Assembly: GCA_019787685.1 (NCBI GenBank)
Contig: JAHNUO010000010.1
Span: forward strand, 1,426,001-1,490,000
From: Chiua virens
Taxonomy: Eukaryota; Basidiomycota; Agaricomycetes; Boletales; Boletaceae
DNA length: 64,000 nt
Reading direction: 5' to 3'
The number at the start of each line of letters is the position of its first letter. The stretch's first letter is position 1. The notes under the pieces are model-generated. The model had not been told where the DNA came from. It did no database searches and was given only the letters and a program-made list of their open reading frames with translations. The position numbers and the translations under genes are program-made. Positions 22,108 through 33,265 of this stretch are shown piece after piece.

Positions 22108-23386
22108 TCATACACTCGTCTCCTTGCACTCGGCTTGCAAAGGATCGGAAGACACCGTATTTAAACCCGAATCCCAGAACACCTGTTGCTCTGATCTACG
22201 CATGATGACAATCATTTCTGACCCACCATGACTGTCATAGTCTGAGCATACTGGCTTTGTACGCGTAGCGGATGACTCTGCAGACATTGTCTCCTCCAAA
22301 GCCATTCCTTTGGACACCCTGTAGACGATCAGAAGGGGCGCAATGACCTATCAATAAATTCTTAGCAGATTGTCCATATTCTAAATGAAGTAGACGTGCC
22401 TGAACGTTGCAGAGCGTTGTGAGCATGATGTATTGACCCGGGTTGCACAGCGCATATACAATGATGAACGCAAGCGACCACGTAGCATAGAGGGCTGAAG
22501 ACTCTACGAGCATTGCTGCGATGCTCATGTATGGAGATCCCTGAACTTGCATTTTACCTGACGACACGCTCAGCTCTAACACAATGTTCCTTTTGGCAGT
22601 GATGACGCACCTAAGTTTCTGTCCATCCGCCTCTTGTACAGCAGCAATCGAACCACGATGAAGGCCGTCGCAAAGACGTTCAACGTCACAGATAGGACGA
22701 TACACGGAATGGCACCTTTCCTGGAGAGGGGAGAAAACATCGTTTGACCGGAAGTGCTTGCCACCATTGTGAAACACCCAGCACCTTGAAATGGGGCTCA
22801 GCTTCACTCACAGATGTAAAACCCAGGAAGACCGACCGATTGAACAAATGTAGATAAGGAACATAAAACCAAATACTAAGCCACGAGTCAGAGAGGTAAC
22901 CCCTTTGAAGCAAACGACGAGCCGCCATAACTACCCGAGCCTAATGATTAGACAAGCAGGCTGAAATTTGATGGAACTCACCAGCATAGCATCTGCAATC
23001 CACATCGTCAAAAGATACGTTATATATGCCAAGACTGGAGCGGGGTGGTCCTGAATGGTAAGCAAGTAGACGAATGGACCTCCGGGGAAGTCCAGTTTCG
23101 AGGAATATGCATAGAGCGTGCAGAATGCATCTGCCATCGTTGAGATGGTCGAGAGGATCCATAAAATGGTGACCCAGATAACCAACAAGGCGGTCTTTCT
23201 GGACGCCTGTGTCGAACGAAGCCTACGGACGAGGCTATACATACAAACCCCATACATAAAGGTCATGAAACCCCATGAAATACCCGCCACGAATGTGCTG
23301 CCGGTAAGGGCAATGCTCCCGCCGTACTGGGGACTGTATGGTAACTTTGCTGGCTCACTGCCAGTGGCGGGGGACGACTCGGACAT
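22108..23386 (-). CDS. Orphan seven-transmembrane protein, array copy 5
   Basis: Start ATG at 23386 (MSESSPATGS), stop at 22108. It is the most diverged array member. TM1 is YGGSIALTGSTFVAG, the loop motif is DFPGGP, TM5 is CIVLSVTLNVFATAF, TM6 contains LYATWSLAFIIVYAL, and the tail begins SKGMALEETMSAES. Introns have GT donors (GTGAGT in the first; GTGCGT after the RNLG-like residues). An in-frame upstream start at 23473 would add about 29 residues with no similarity to the other copies, so the shorter start is preferred. The gene lies between an Hsp70 relic and the intact Hsp70-like gene. Confidence 0.8.
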
Positions 23387-23409
23387 AGGACGTGAAGGGA
23401 TTTCTTGAT

Positions 23410-24997
23410 GTCGTACCTCCAGGTTCTTATGAACTGCATGAGTGATGGTCTGTGCGACCCCTGGCAGTGCCAAACAAGTGAAGATGGCATTATTACTGGT
23501 CTGGGTTATCGGTTATCAGTAGTTGAGCCGCATTGCACCCACCTGTTACACCATCATGATATCGGAGACGAGCAATCGCCACTAGTAGGCTCGCTTTCGT
23601 CGGGTATGGACTTCCCGTAACTAGAGAACATTTGGAATATTCTCCCAGTTCCGTTGTAGGGAGGTTTATGAGCACCTACGGTGGTACACCAAATCATGTT
23701 GCACCCGAAGATGGTTGTGCCAGGCCAGTGGTCTCGACAGCCAGTTAGATCAAATGCTGTGTAATAAAAAAGCACAGCTAACGTCAATATTCATTTCACC
23801 TTCATATCTCCCATTCGCATCCAACTTTGATCCAGCTTTCTGGGTACCAAGCTGTTAACTTCGACTCAAACTCTCTCGATATGATTCTACCACCTGGGAA
23901 CCGCCTCGACTGTACAGGAGTGCAGTCACACAGATAGGTGACTGCTTTCTTCAATAAAGTTGTGGACGAAAGAAATTGCACCGTGGTTTGATGAAGTGGT
24001 AATAACAGAAGGCATGGTGACTCGGTGTCGAGAAGATGCATCACTTCGACGTGGGAATCCAGGGCGACAACGTTCCGAGTAACTTGAACGATTCCGTCAT
24101 TGATTACAAGTCCCTCGACTCATCATCACGAGTCCCTGCTGGCGCTCTCGAGTCGATTCAGGTTGTCGGGACTCACCGGGGTGCGACTAGACCCCATGGA
24201 CTCTATTCTGGAAAACCATCATTCGAATGCCAGTGACTGGAACCCATTTACCACTCAAGTACTCACCAACGAAGGTGAAGGGCTGCTGCTTGCTAGTGGG
24301 AACCCAGGAAACCAACATAAGAATGAAGTTTATCCTCCGATGAATTGTGCAGATCCCTTCACTGTGTACAATCAGCATGGCGACATTGGAGATCTCGGTA
24401 AGCATGCGTCTTCTCAGGCTACTTGGATACCCACGCTTCCAGAATAAGATGTCGACCGGAAGCAGAGGCATATTTCGCCCGTTCGCGTCCCTTATCACCC
24501 CTGTTCCTCTGAGATGTGCAGACAGATGAAGTCCCCGCAGGCCGTCCGACGTACCTTTTGTGCTCGCCGCTCCCCTCAAACGCCCTACTAATAGCGTGGT
24601 TATGGTGGCCTCGAGTGCCATTTAAATAAGTCACTACATAGTACCGAAATGAAGAGTCCCTGGTTGCTGCCTCCACCTCTCCGTCATTCTGATCCTCCTA
24701 ACCCACTCAACATCTCCATATCAACAGCGCCCATGAATAGAGACGAGGGGGAGTTCGACCGGCCATACGCTCCTGAAAAGTGGACATGAGGCCACAAACA
24801 GTGATCTATAATGATCATGGTGAAGCTACTGATACACTACTAGTACAATGTCACACTGATTACAGTGTGAATCAGCAGGTACGCCGCGCTATGTACACAT
24901 CCATTGTCCATCATGCTGTATCATCGTACACCACCACCGCTGGAGTCCTAGACACGTTTTGATCGGCCGCGCGACTCAAATTAGAGCGAGTAAAAGC
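23410..24997. repeat. Upstream flank of 7TM copy 5 and downstream flank of Hsp70 copy 2
   Basis: 23410-23960 is a diverged version of the upstream module of copies 3 and 4 (TTCTTATGAACTGCAT, a TCCCATTCGCATCCAAC block). 24400-24960 matches 21300-21714: both contain TTCG(T/C)GTCCCTTATCAC and GATACACT..TA and end at a GATC(A/G)GCC. Minus-strand 23802-24044 is open for 80 codons but not conserved between copies. No gene is called. Confidence 0.5.
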
Positions 24998-27318
24998 TTA
25001 CCGGACTTCTACTCCCTGTACGATTGGAGACGTGAGCCAAGAAATCCGATGATGCACAGGGACACGCACGTTCTCCATCCAGCTCACTTGTGCGGTGAGC
25101 TCCGTCAGACCGAACAACAAGATCACCTTGACTTCCAGCACGTAGTACAACGATCCTTCAGCGGATCGTCTCGGCGGGAGTAACTTGGCCAACTTGGTCG
25201 TGTCTGCGCGCACCGTACACAACGTCGAGAATTGATCTAACAACACGCCCGCTCAGACAACATGAATACACCATGAGTGACGACGTGCCTCGTTCGTTAT
25301 CCACCCATACCGGCTGGTCCGAGGGTCCTCTGTAGGACGTGATGGTAATATCCAACGAGTTGCATGCCACCTGGGTCGACCGACGAATCGCAAAAGTCTC
25401 TTGGAATTCTTGCTCCTCAGCAACACGTGTGCCCTGATATCTCCGAGTCAGTGCCAGGGGCCGCACCCGCCGTGACCATGCGCTTACCTTGGTGAGGATA
25501 GACGCAAAGGCGTTCGGAAAGGCCAGCTGCCCAGATGGCCCGCGATACATGTTCTTTTGTTTCGCACGATGTTCCAAGTCGGACGGGTTGTACGGTACGC
25601 TGCATTCGGTACCATACGTGATCTTTGCAACCCTAGAAGAGACAAGGTGGTCAAGATGGTAAGATATGGCACCATCCGCCACAGCTTTGTTCCTGATATC
25701 GAGGTCAGTCAACGTGACGGTTTGTGCATTGTCTTGGGAACATACACGTGGCTATCGGGTCGGCAGAGGGTGATGTTCATGGCATCGAAATGTCTTCGAA
25801 GACAGGTGAATAACCACTCGCTGGCGGCAAAACCCCCGACGAGGAAGACAGACTTAAAATGCGTCAAACGACAAATACGGTAAGCCAACGTCCTCGATCT
25901 TACCGTTATGGGAATCGGCGATGCCTGTTGCTGCTTTTTGAAGGCATCAGCGATCTCTCTGATAGATGGTTCGAAAAGGTCCGCGACGACCTTTCTGAAA
26001 CATCATCAATGTTGACACCTTGATCGGGGGAGACTGAACTTACCCGGATAGCCGAAGTTGGCCTGAACGTATGTCATACTGCGGATCTTTATCGCGGACG
26101 GTACCAAACTTGATGTATTGAGGATCCTCGACGTTTCGAAGACGGAGCTTGGTCGTCTTGTCAAAAATCTCAGTCATCTGTTTCAATATCTCTGGGTTGC
26201 CATATCTTGAACCCTCCAATCTCCCTGTAGATCATGAGTGCGAACATACCAGCAGACGGTTTTCGAACGTACGTTTGAGAAAACCAGCCGCTCTCCGTGT
26301 CACCATCACAGCTCCTTGCAAACGACCTAGTGATTCCAGCGTTAGACACAGTCCGAAGTATTGCCCGAGTACTTACATTCAGCAGGTGCGATCTCTTCAA
26401 ACGAGACCGGGGACAACCTCATCAAGTACGCACTCAAATCGATCGTCCCTCCTCCAGCATCAATAACAACGACGCCCCGTTGAGGTGGCTGCTCTTCCTC
26501 TTGCCCAGTATGGTTCGCTCGAATGATAGGCATCCTCGATAGCGCCTCCGACGCGACGATATTGGATACGCAAAAGTGCAAGCTCGCTTCGCCCTCGGTC
26601 AACAAACGCACCCGATCCTGTCCCTCGGGCGAATTCGACACGAGACCCGCCAACGCGGCAGCGCGTCGAATCTGTTTCTGCTGCAGTCCTTCCCACCCAT
26701 TCGGATGGGTGAGCACATACTCGATATGGTTCTCGACCGACTTCCACAAGTTGACGCCATGCGAGTCTTCGATGTACTTTTGCGTGCAATAGAACAAGTA
26801 CCGCATGAAATCCGCCAACACGTCCGCAGCCGATTTTCCAAATGGAATCGGAGGAAGGTCGTCGTCGGCGATATGAGACGCAGCGAGATGCTTTGCACGC
26901 AGGTGTAGCTTCCACCTAGGCAAGGTATCAATTTACCACACCAGATCGAACGCGACATCCAACACGCACCACTCGAGTTTCACCCATTGCTCGTCCTCGG
27001 CTTGTTCAGTGATGTGATCTTGCAGCGCCTCCGCACCAAAGGCACGAGGAGTACCGTGTTGATCGTAATACACGATAGACGGTATTTTACAATCCCCGCC
27101 TACATGCTCCTGTGCTGGATATCTGGAAGCGTTCACCTCCGTTAGCCTCGAGCGTGAACGTGGTGTAGCACGAGGACGGACCTTGTCACGCCTTGTATCT
27201 TTGGCACTTCGCCTGGGTCCAAAATGGCGTAGGACACACCACTGTAAGTTGTTCCGACATCAAAGGCCACCACGAGCCCACGTAAACGACCCTGGTAAAG
27301 TTTTCGGGAGAGCATCAT
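24998..27318 (-). CDS. Hsp70-like (HSPA12-type) ATPase, copy 2, intact
   Basis: Complete Hsp70-like gene. The start ATG at 27318 gives MMLSRKLYQG, followed by AFDVGTTYSG (phosphate-1), YPAQEHVGGD after the first intron, the long exon 26906-26357 with VVVIDAGGGTIDLSAY (phosphate-2), RLQGAVMVT, then SGQLRLSG, VFLVGGFAASEWLF (adenosine motif), NKAVADGAISYHLD, AFASILTK, a TCTVRADTT-like segment near the C-terminus, and a tiny last exon completing ENGVEVR with stop at 24998. Introns are 45-100 nt GT-AG. The frame is consistent throughout, so this copy is the reference for the broken copy 1 and the two relics. Expected cytosolic nucleotide-binding protein; client unknown. It is divergently arranged with the coiled-coil gene at 27780. 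Confidence 0.9.
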
Positions 27319-27779
27319 TGAAAGGGGGCGGCCAAGCTTTGTAACGTAAATTTGCCTGTTGGCGTCGCTAGTATGAGACGAATGCGACTCAGGCAGACGA
27401 AAAGTGGGCCACGTCCCACCGCGGCTTTTTATCTGACATCAACGCGTTGTAAACGCGAACATCAAGGTTCAGAGACGGCATTCATTATCGTCACAGCCAA
27501 CTCCAATCAAGTTGCGCTATCAAACAGCATGGTGACTGATGTGAGCAGAAGCGTTACGCCCGGGTACGCACCATGAAAATGAGTTCTGTGACGGATTCCG
27601 AATCCTCGCCGACGCAGCGTGTTAGTAGAAGGGCTGACCCGAGTCGGACACGAGGCGTATCAAACACACGCCTGTATAGCACCCCCGCCACATGGCCGCA
27701 CCAAATAACCCAAGCGCTTCAAATGCCCGACGATCGCTGCTACCACCTCGTCGCGAGCCTGAACTAACCAGGATTCGCT
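27319..27779. promoter_or_regulatory. Divergent intergenic promoter region
   Basis: 461 bp separate the start codons of the minus-strand Hsp70-like gene and the plus-strand coiled-coil gene, so both promoters must lie here or overlap. No clear TATA box, heat-shock element array (nGAAn repeats) or other named site was found by eye. Short plus-strand frames inside are not supported. Confidence 0.5.
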
Positions 27780-29245
27780 ATGAACTTGTCGACGTTTGCA
27801 TTTACACCATCAAAATACTGGGTCTTTCCTATCGCTTTCGCAGGTCTACCTTGGGTCTTTTGGCGCTTCATGTCACCTCACACGCTGCAGCGGTTCATTC
27901 GAGACTTTTTTTCTGGCGTTAGGTCAAAAGAGCGGGAGGAGAGGGAGAGAGCGCAAGAGGAGCGGATAAGAAAGCTCGAGGAGTCGTTGGACGGATCAGC
28001 GGAAGAAAACCGGCAGCTACAAGTGCAGGTCGCCCAGCTCAAAGCAGACCACCAGAAAGCCGTCGACGAGTCCACTAGCCTCTCGCTGTCACTCAAGCGG
28101 GAGAAGGAGGACAAGGCGACGGCGCAACAGGCACTGCGTCGGGAGGAGGAGGACAAGGGCAAAGCCCTCGCGCAGAACCAGCGTCAGAACGGGGAGCTCG
28201 TTGGGCTTCGACGTCAGCTGGAGACAAAGGACGCGGAGCTCAAGAACCTCCGGAACGAGCTCCAACACTCGCAGACAAAACACGACGAACTCACTACGCT
28301 CCTCGAGGCCCGCACCCGCGAACTGAAGGCCGCCCAGGTCTACCTCACCAAGGCGGACACGCTTTCTGGCGCTGAGGTCATTTCGCTGGTTGACGCGCTC
28401 AACGTCGAGATCCTCCAGACCTCCGCCTTCATTTCTGATTCGTTTGACTTTGCGCGACCACCAGTGCACCCAGACGAGATGAAGGAGGCCAGTAATCGCA
28501 TAACGGAGCTCATGGGCTCGACCCTGACCAACCTGCTCAGCTCTGTCTTGCACAGCGAAGATCCGCTCCTCGTGCAGATCGCACTTCAGGGTGCGACCGT
28601 CGAATTCTCACGTTGGATCATGATGACTTGGGATTTCGACGGTCTCCAAGCCGAGCAGCCTCTCGCAGAGATCTACAATGACATTCGTGAAACAGGTGAA
28701 TCCCATCCCTTCAACGCCTTGACCTACTCTAATTCCTACTAGAAACCCAGGCAGTGGGTGGTCGTTGGCGTGCCTTGACACGTGCACACGCACAAAAGGT
28801 GGCCCTGCAAGAAGCGGATCTCCACTCGACGATGGTGTCTCATATTTCCGACACCCTTGTCATCATCCTCGTTGCTGCGGGCTGCACCAAGAGCTATGAG
28901 GACACCTATCGCACGTTCACGCAAAAATTCGGCGAACGCGTCTCCAACATCGTCAAGATGGCCACTAGGTTGAACAAGGCGATGGGTGAAGAGGTGACAT
29001 CCGCCGATTTGTGGCCCATAAACGCGGCATCGGGCGACAAGTTCGACAAGATGCTTATGGACAACTTCGAGTCCAGCGGGCACGACTCTGGCGAGAACGT
29101 CGTCCTGTGCACCACCGCACTCGGTCTGCAACGGTCAGAGAAAGTGGTGCAAGGAGACGTGACCGACTACAAGAACACGACGCTATTGAAGCCCAAGGTC
29201 GCACTTGAATCGGTAGCTGACATGCTAGACCGGGATGAAGCTTGA
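27780..29245 (+). CDS. Membrane-anchored coiled-coil protein, function unknown
   Basis: Two exons, 27780-28695 and 28743-29245, with a 47-nt GT-AG intron; about 472 residues. Residues 12-30 are hydrophobic (WVFPIAFAGLPWVFW) and could be a signal anchor. Residues about 45-185 are a charged coiled coil with heptad-like EERERAQEERIRKLEESLDG and LRRQLETKDAELKNLRNEL. The C-terminal 280 residues form an ordered, mostly helical region (SLVDALNVEILQTSAF, ISDTLVIILVAAGCTKSYED). The start is fixed by an in-frame stop just upstream. GC content is higher than in the left accessory region. No named family recognised. No defects. Confidence 0.85.
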
Positions 29246-29434
29246 TTCTTCCCATCACAGTAGTCGTACCTCTTCGCAGGTAGAGTACGACGTTTTGATC
29301 TACGGTATCGCTTTATTATATTTACCCATAGTTTGTTTTTTTGTTGAATAATTTATATGGTGACAGTGTCACTCAGTGGCAGTGAGAGGTCTAGTAATGA
29401 GTCGTATGAAGATCGTAACAATTGCAAGTCCATG

Positions 29435-30909
29435 CTATCCAATCTGTTGAAACGAATGAACACGTGTGCTAAACCCAGTAAAAGAGTCATACCATGAGGT
29501 AGAAGGGGTATCCACGGATGGGATATCATTGCCAGCAGCATCCTTTTCAGACGGAACAGTCTTTTCCCACTCTTTCAGCGCAACCTCGAAAGACTCCCAG
29601 ATGGATTGCCCAAGATGCACGCCACCCAATTCTCTATCGTCTGGCATGAACCCGTCTTTCTGATCCTCACCGCTGGAAGGTGTCCCATCAGGCGTGGGTA
29701 TTCGTACATGGGCCACGGCGCATTCTCGGTACAAAGCACCTGCCTTGAGGACCTCCTCCGGAGTATTCTCAGTGGTTATCGTAGTAGCAGGCGTCGGCGA
29801 GCTCTTGAATGGCGTCGGAAGGAAGAGCACGTGCAGTATCGATTGTACAGTCGCCGTCTGCGATTTAGTCAATAATCTCAATAGCGGCTGCGCCATGAAG
29901 TAGCTAAAGTGGATTGTCAATATGGATGAATAAATAGACACAAGAGCTTACATGACTCTCCCGAGGATGGACCGTCGCGTGGTGCTGCTCGCATTGAGAA
30001 GAGCGGCAATCGTATCTGCGCGACTGATCCCGGGGCAAACAGAGACAGTAACTATGTTTGACTTTTGAACCTTGTCGCTCACGACGTGAATCGTCGTCTC
30101 GTCTGTTTTGGGTACTTGACCGCCACTCGGAAGGGCATCTAGCACACGCTGTAGGTGGCGCATGAAGATAACCGTCTCCAAAGACCGTCGGCCTTCCAGC
30201 TTGAACAGCGGTGCAGTTGGCGGAAACACTTCGGTTAACGAATACGTTATGGACGCAGCCGCATAAAAAGGGTTGACGACGTTGATGATGCGGATGTCAC
30301 GCTCCACGGGCGCGACCAAGAGGACGGGAAGTAGGAGCGTAATGATCAAGAACGTGGCTAGAGAGGATGCCCGTCGCAGCCTGGCAAGTTCTACGGGGTC
30401 GTCAGAGGCAAGGAGTGAGCCTATTAGCTGATATTCGTGTGCAAGGACAATCGCATCTACTCGGGTATCCTTCCCTGTGATGAACCCGGTGCAAAACGAG
30501 CGGACGGAGGCTGATGAAGACAGGTCGCATTCTTCTGCATAAATGTGCTCGTTCTTCGTTGTTGACCGCAGAAGCTCGACAAGAATCTCCACTTGCGGAT
30601 GGTCGATTGGTTTGGGGGAAAGGGCGATGATGTGTGCACCTCGTTGGGCTAGATTTTGAACGAGGGTCAACCCGAGAGGAGTGAAAGCGCCCTGAGAAAC
30701 CAGCATGAAAAGGTCACTGGGCGAAAAGTCGAATGTGGACTCACGGTAACGAGGACTACACGGGCATGCATGTCACGCTCGCGGTTGGTTGTACGTCCTT
30801 GTGCAAAGGCGTGAACGACGACGATCGCAAGGACGGATATAAAGACATGCACGTAATACGATGAGGGTAACAAGTTGTTGGCTACCGCTCCCAGAATTTT
30901 GAGGACCAT
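29435..30909 (-). CDS. Atypical short-chain dehydrogenase-like membrane protein
   Basis: Three exons: 30909-30745, 30691 to about 29957, and about 29888-29435. The N-terminus has one hydrophobic segment (YVHVFISVLAIVVVHAFAQG), followed by a Rossmann start reading VLVTGAFTPLGLTLVQNLAQ after the first intron, a TGxxxGxG-like nucleotide-binding turn in relaxed form. IRIINVVNPFYAAA corresponds to the SDR beta-5 region. Where an SDR has YxxxK the sequence reads EGRRSLETVIF, so the catalytic Tyr/Lys pair appears absent. About 165 C-terminal residues (AQPLLRLLTKSQTATVQSI, later WESFEVALKEWEK) lie beyond the SDR fold. Probable ER or other membrane protein; substrate unknown. Head to head with CCT8. 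Confidence 0.8.
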
Positions 30910-30987
30910 GGTAAGGTGTGAAGAGATTCGCGGAGTCTACGATCATCTTGACAAGTCGCGTCCAAGATTAGCATCTCTTACTCGACC
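30910..30987. promoter_or_regulatory. Very short bidirectional promoter (SDR-like / CCT8)
   Basis: Only 78 bp separate the two start codons (minus ATG at 30909, plus ATG at 30988). Both 5' UTRs and the shared core promoter must fit here or overlap coding sequence. No TATA box is evident. Confidence 0.55.
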
Positions 30988-32974
30988 ATGTCCCTCAAAG
31001 TCCCAAAAGCCAACAACCTCCAGCTATTCAAGGAGGGATACAAAGTATGACGACCCGATTGCTTATAGATCAGCTCGCCCATTGACCATTGCAGCATATA
31101 CAAGGGCTCGAGGACGCCGTTCTGCGCAACATCCAGGCTGTTTCGGAACTATCAGATCTCGTACGGACAAGTTTTGGACCAAACGGTGCGTTCGACGTCG
31201 TGCATGTTTCTGCGTGCCTCTGAATCGCGGTACAGGTCGCAATAAACTCTTGATTAATCATTTGGGTCGATTGTTCGTCACGTCCGATGCTGCGACCATC
31301 ATCAAAGAGGTCGAAGTCGTACATCCTGCCGCCAAACTACTCGTGATGGCATCGCAAGCCCAAGAGGCCGAGGTCCGTCTAGTCCATATTCTACCCCAAA
31401 GCTGCACCCTCACCGCGCACAGATGGGGGACGCAACCAACACCGTGATCATCTTTGCGGGCGAACTGCTCAAAAAGTCTGAACACCTCCTCATCATGGGT
31501 TTACATCCAAGCGAAATCATCAAAGGTTATGAACTCGCATGTACGAAAGCCCTCGCCGAACTGGAGAGTGCGTTGCATCTCTGCTCCAACGCGTGATCGG
31601 GGCGACTAACCGACCCCAAGATCTATCCACGTCTAGCCTTCCCTTACCCTTCACGCATGCCTCCCTTGCAGAGGCACTCAAACCTGCCATCGCATCAAAA
31701 CAGTATGGGTTCGAAGACACCCTATCCGCACTCGTCGCCGAAGCCGCGCTCGCCGTCATGCCAAATAACCCGAAAAACTTCAACGTGGACAACATCCGCG
31801 TTGTCAAAATCATGGGCGGAAACCTCGCCGGCAGCCGCGTCGTCCAAGGTATGGTCTTCGGCCGCGAACCCGAGGGCATCATCAAAAAGGTCTCCAAAGC
31901 CAAAGTCGCCGTCTTCACATCGGCACTCGACATCGCTCAAACCGAAACCAAGGGTACCGTCCTCATCAAGAGCGCAGACGAGATGCTCAACTTCACGCGC
32001 GGCGAGGAGAAGCACATGGAAAAGGTCCCTTTCCTGTTTTCCTCCATCCCTGCACTCACTCACCCGACACAAGATCTTCAAAGAGATCGCCGATGCAGGT
32101 GTCAAAGTCATCATCGCCGGCTCCTCCATCGGCGAACTCGCCCTCCACTACCTCGACCGATTCAACATCGCCGTCCTCAAAGTCCTCTCCAAATTCGACC
32201 TCCGCCGCGTCAGCCGCGTCGTCAACGCCACCCCCCTCGCCCGCATCGGCGCCCCCACCCCCGACGAAGTCGGCTACGTCGACGTTTTCGAGACCACCGA
32301 AATCGGCGGCGACCGCGTCACCGTGCTCAGGCAGCTCCGTCCGGACGAGCCCGGGTACGACCCCCGCACCGAAAAGACGCGCACGGCGACGATCGTGCTG
32401 CGGGGTGCGACCGCGAACCATTTGGACGACCTCGAGCGCGCGGTGGACGATGGTGCGAACGTGATCAAGGCGTTGCTAAAGGACCCAAGGCTCGTGCCCG
32501 GCGCAGGGGCGACGGAGCTCGCGCTCGGGAAACGTGTGGACGCGTATGGGAGCGGGCTCAAGGGCCTCTCGCAGCATGCCGTGAAGCGGTATGCGACCGC
32601 GCTCGAGGTCGTCCCGAGGACGCTTGCGGATAATGCGCTCGGTGGGGCAGAGGGCAACGAGGTGCTCAGTCGGCTGTGGGCAAAACACGAGCAAAAAGGC
32701 GGCGAGAGCTGGGGTGTCGACGTCGAGGTGATCGTCTTGCTTGGCTGGCATGTATGCGTCACTCATCACAGGGACACGCCAGAATGAACAAGACGGCACG
32801 CTGATAGCGACCGATTACAAGATCCTCGACTCCCTCGCTGCCAAGTCATGGGCTATAAAGCTTGGAACGGAAGCGGCGGTCTCGGTACTCAGTGTCGACA
32901 GCATTATCATGAGTAAGCCGGCTGGTGGACCAAAAGTACCTCAGCAAGCGGGCAACTGGGATGAGGATGATTAA
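30988..32974 (+). CDS. CCT8: T-complex protein 1 subunit theta (CCT8)
   Basis: Subunit of the cytosolic CCT/TRiC chaperonin that folds actin, tubulin and WD40 proteins. Start MSLKVPKANNLQLFKEGYK, then a 50-nt intron; seven exons are inferred with introns of about 50 nt (donors after YK, FGPN, AQEAE, LAELE, HMEK and VDVE). Group II chaperonin signatures: SFGPNGRNKLLINHLG, FVTSDAATIIKE, HPAAKLLVMASQAQEAE, GDATNTVIIFAGELL, IAGSSIGELALHYLDRF typical of theta, and RLVPGAGATELALGKR. The C-terminus ends in NWDEDD, as in theta subunits, with stop TAA at 32972-32974. The GDATN motif has Ala where GDGTN is usual. About 550 residues, normal for the family. Codons are strongly GC-biased between 32080 and 32700. 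No frameshift. Confidence 0.95.
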
Positions 32975-33265
32975 ACAGGTATCATGCTTGACGGGGCAGA
33001 TTTAGCTAGACTGCAGTACAATAATAAATTTTGTGCCAGTTCCGACTAATGGATGAGGACCAACGTAATAAAGAGAAAAGAGTAAGAAGGAAAGGGATCT
33101 AAAAAGAGAGTGCGTGTGGTTGGCAAGTGTACATGTCCATGATAAATGTGCCGCAGACTGACGGAGGAAGGACTATTAAAAAAAGTAACACAACACGAGT
33201 GTCCACCAATGTAGAAAGATGTGAAAGATACCTCCGAGTGTGTACAAAGCGCCACCGTTGGTGTA

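Noticed and set aside
8532..23386. STE3-type pheromone receptors or a mating-type locus
   Set aside because: The seven-helix layout and DYPGGP loop fit the orphan basidiomycete 7TM family; no STE3 motifs, pheromone precursors (C-terminal CaaX) or homeodomain genes were found nearby.
28089..28553. 154-codon minus-strand frame
   Set aside because: Antisense of the coiled-coil region; Leu/Arg-rich reading is the complement of Glu/Lys/Gln codons.
31539..32633. 364-codon plus-strand frame through CCT8
   Set aside because: It follows the true exon only to about 32030, then reads through an intron into the wrong frame and becomes Arg/His/Pro-rich; the conserved CCT8 sequence continues in another frame after splicing.
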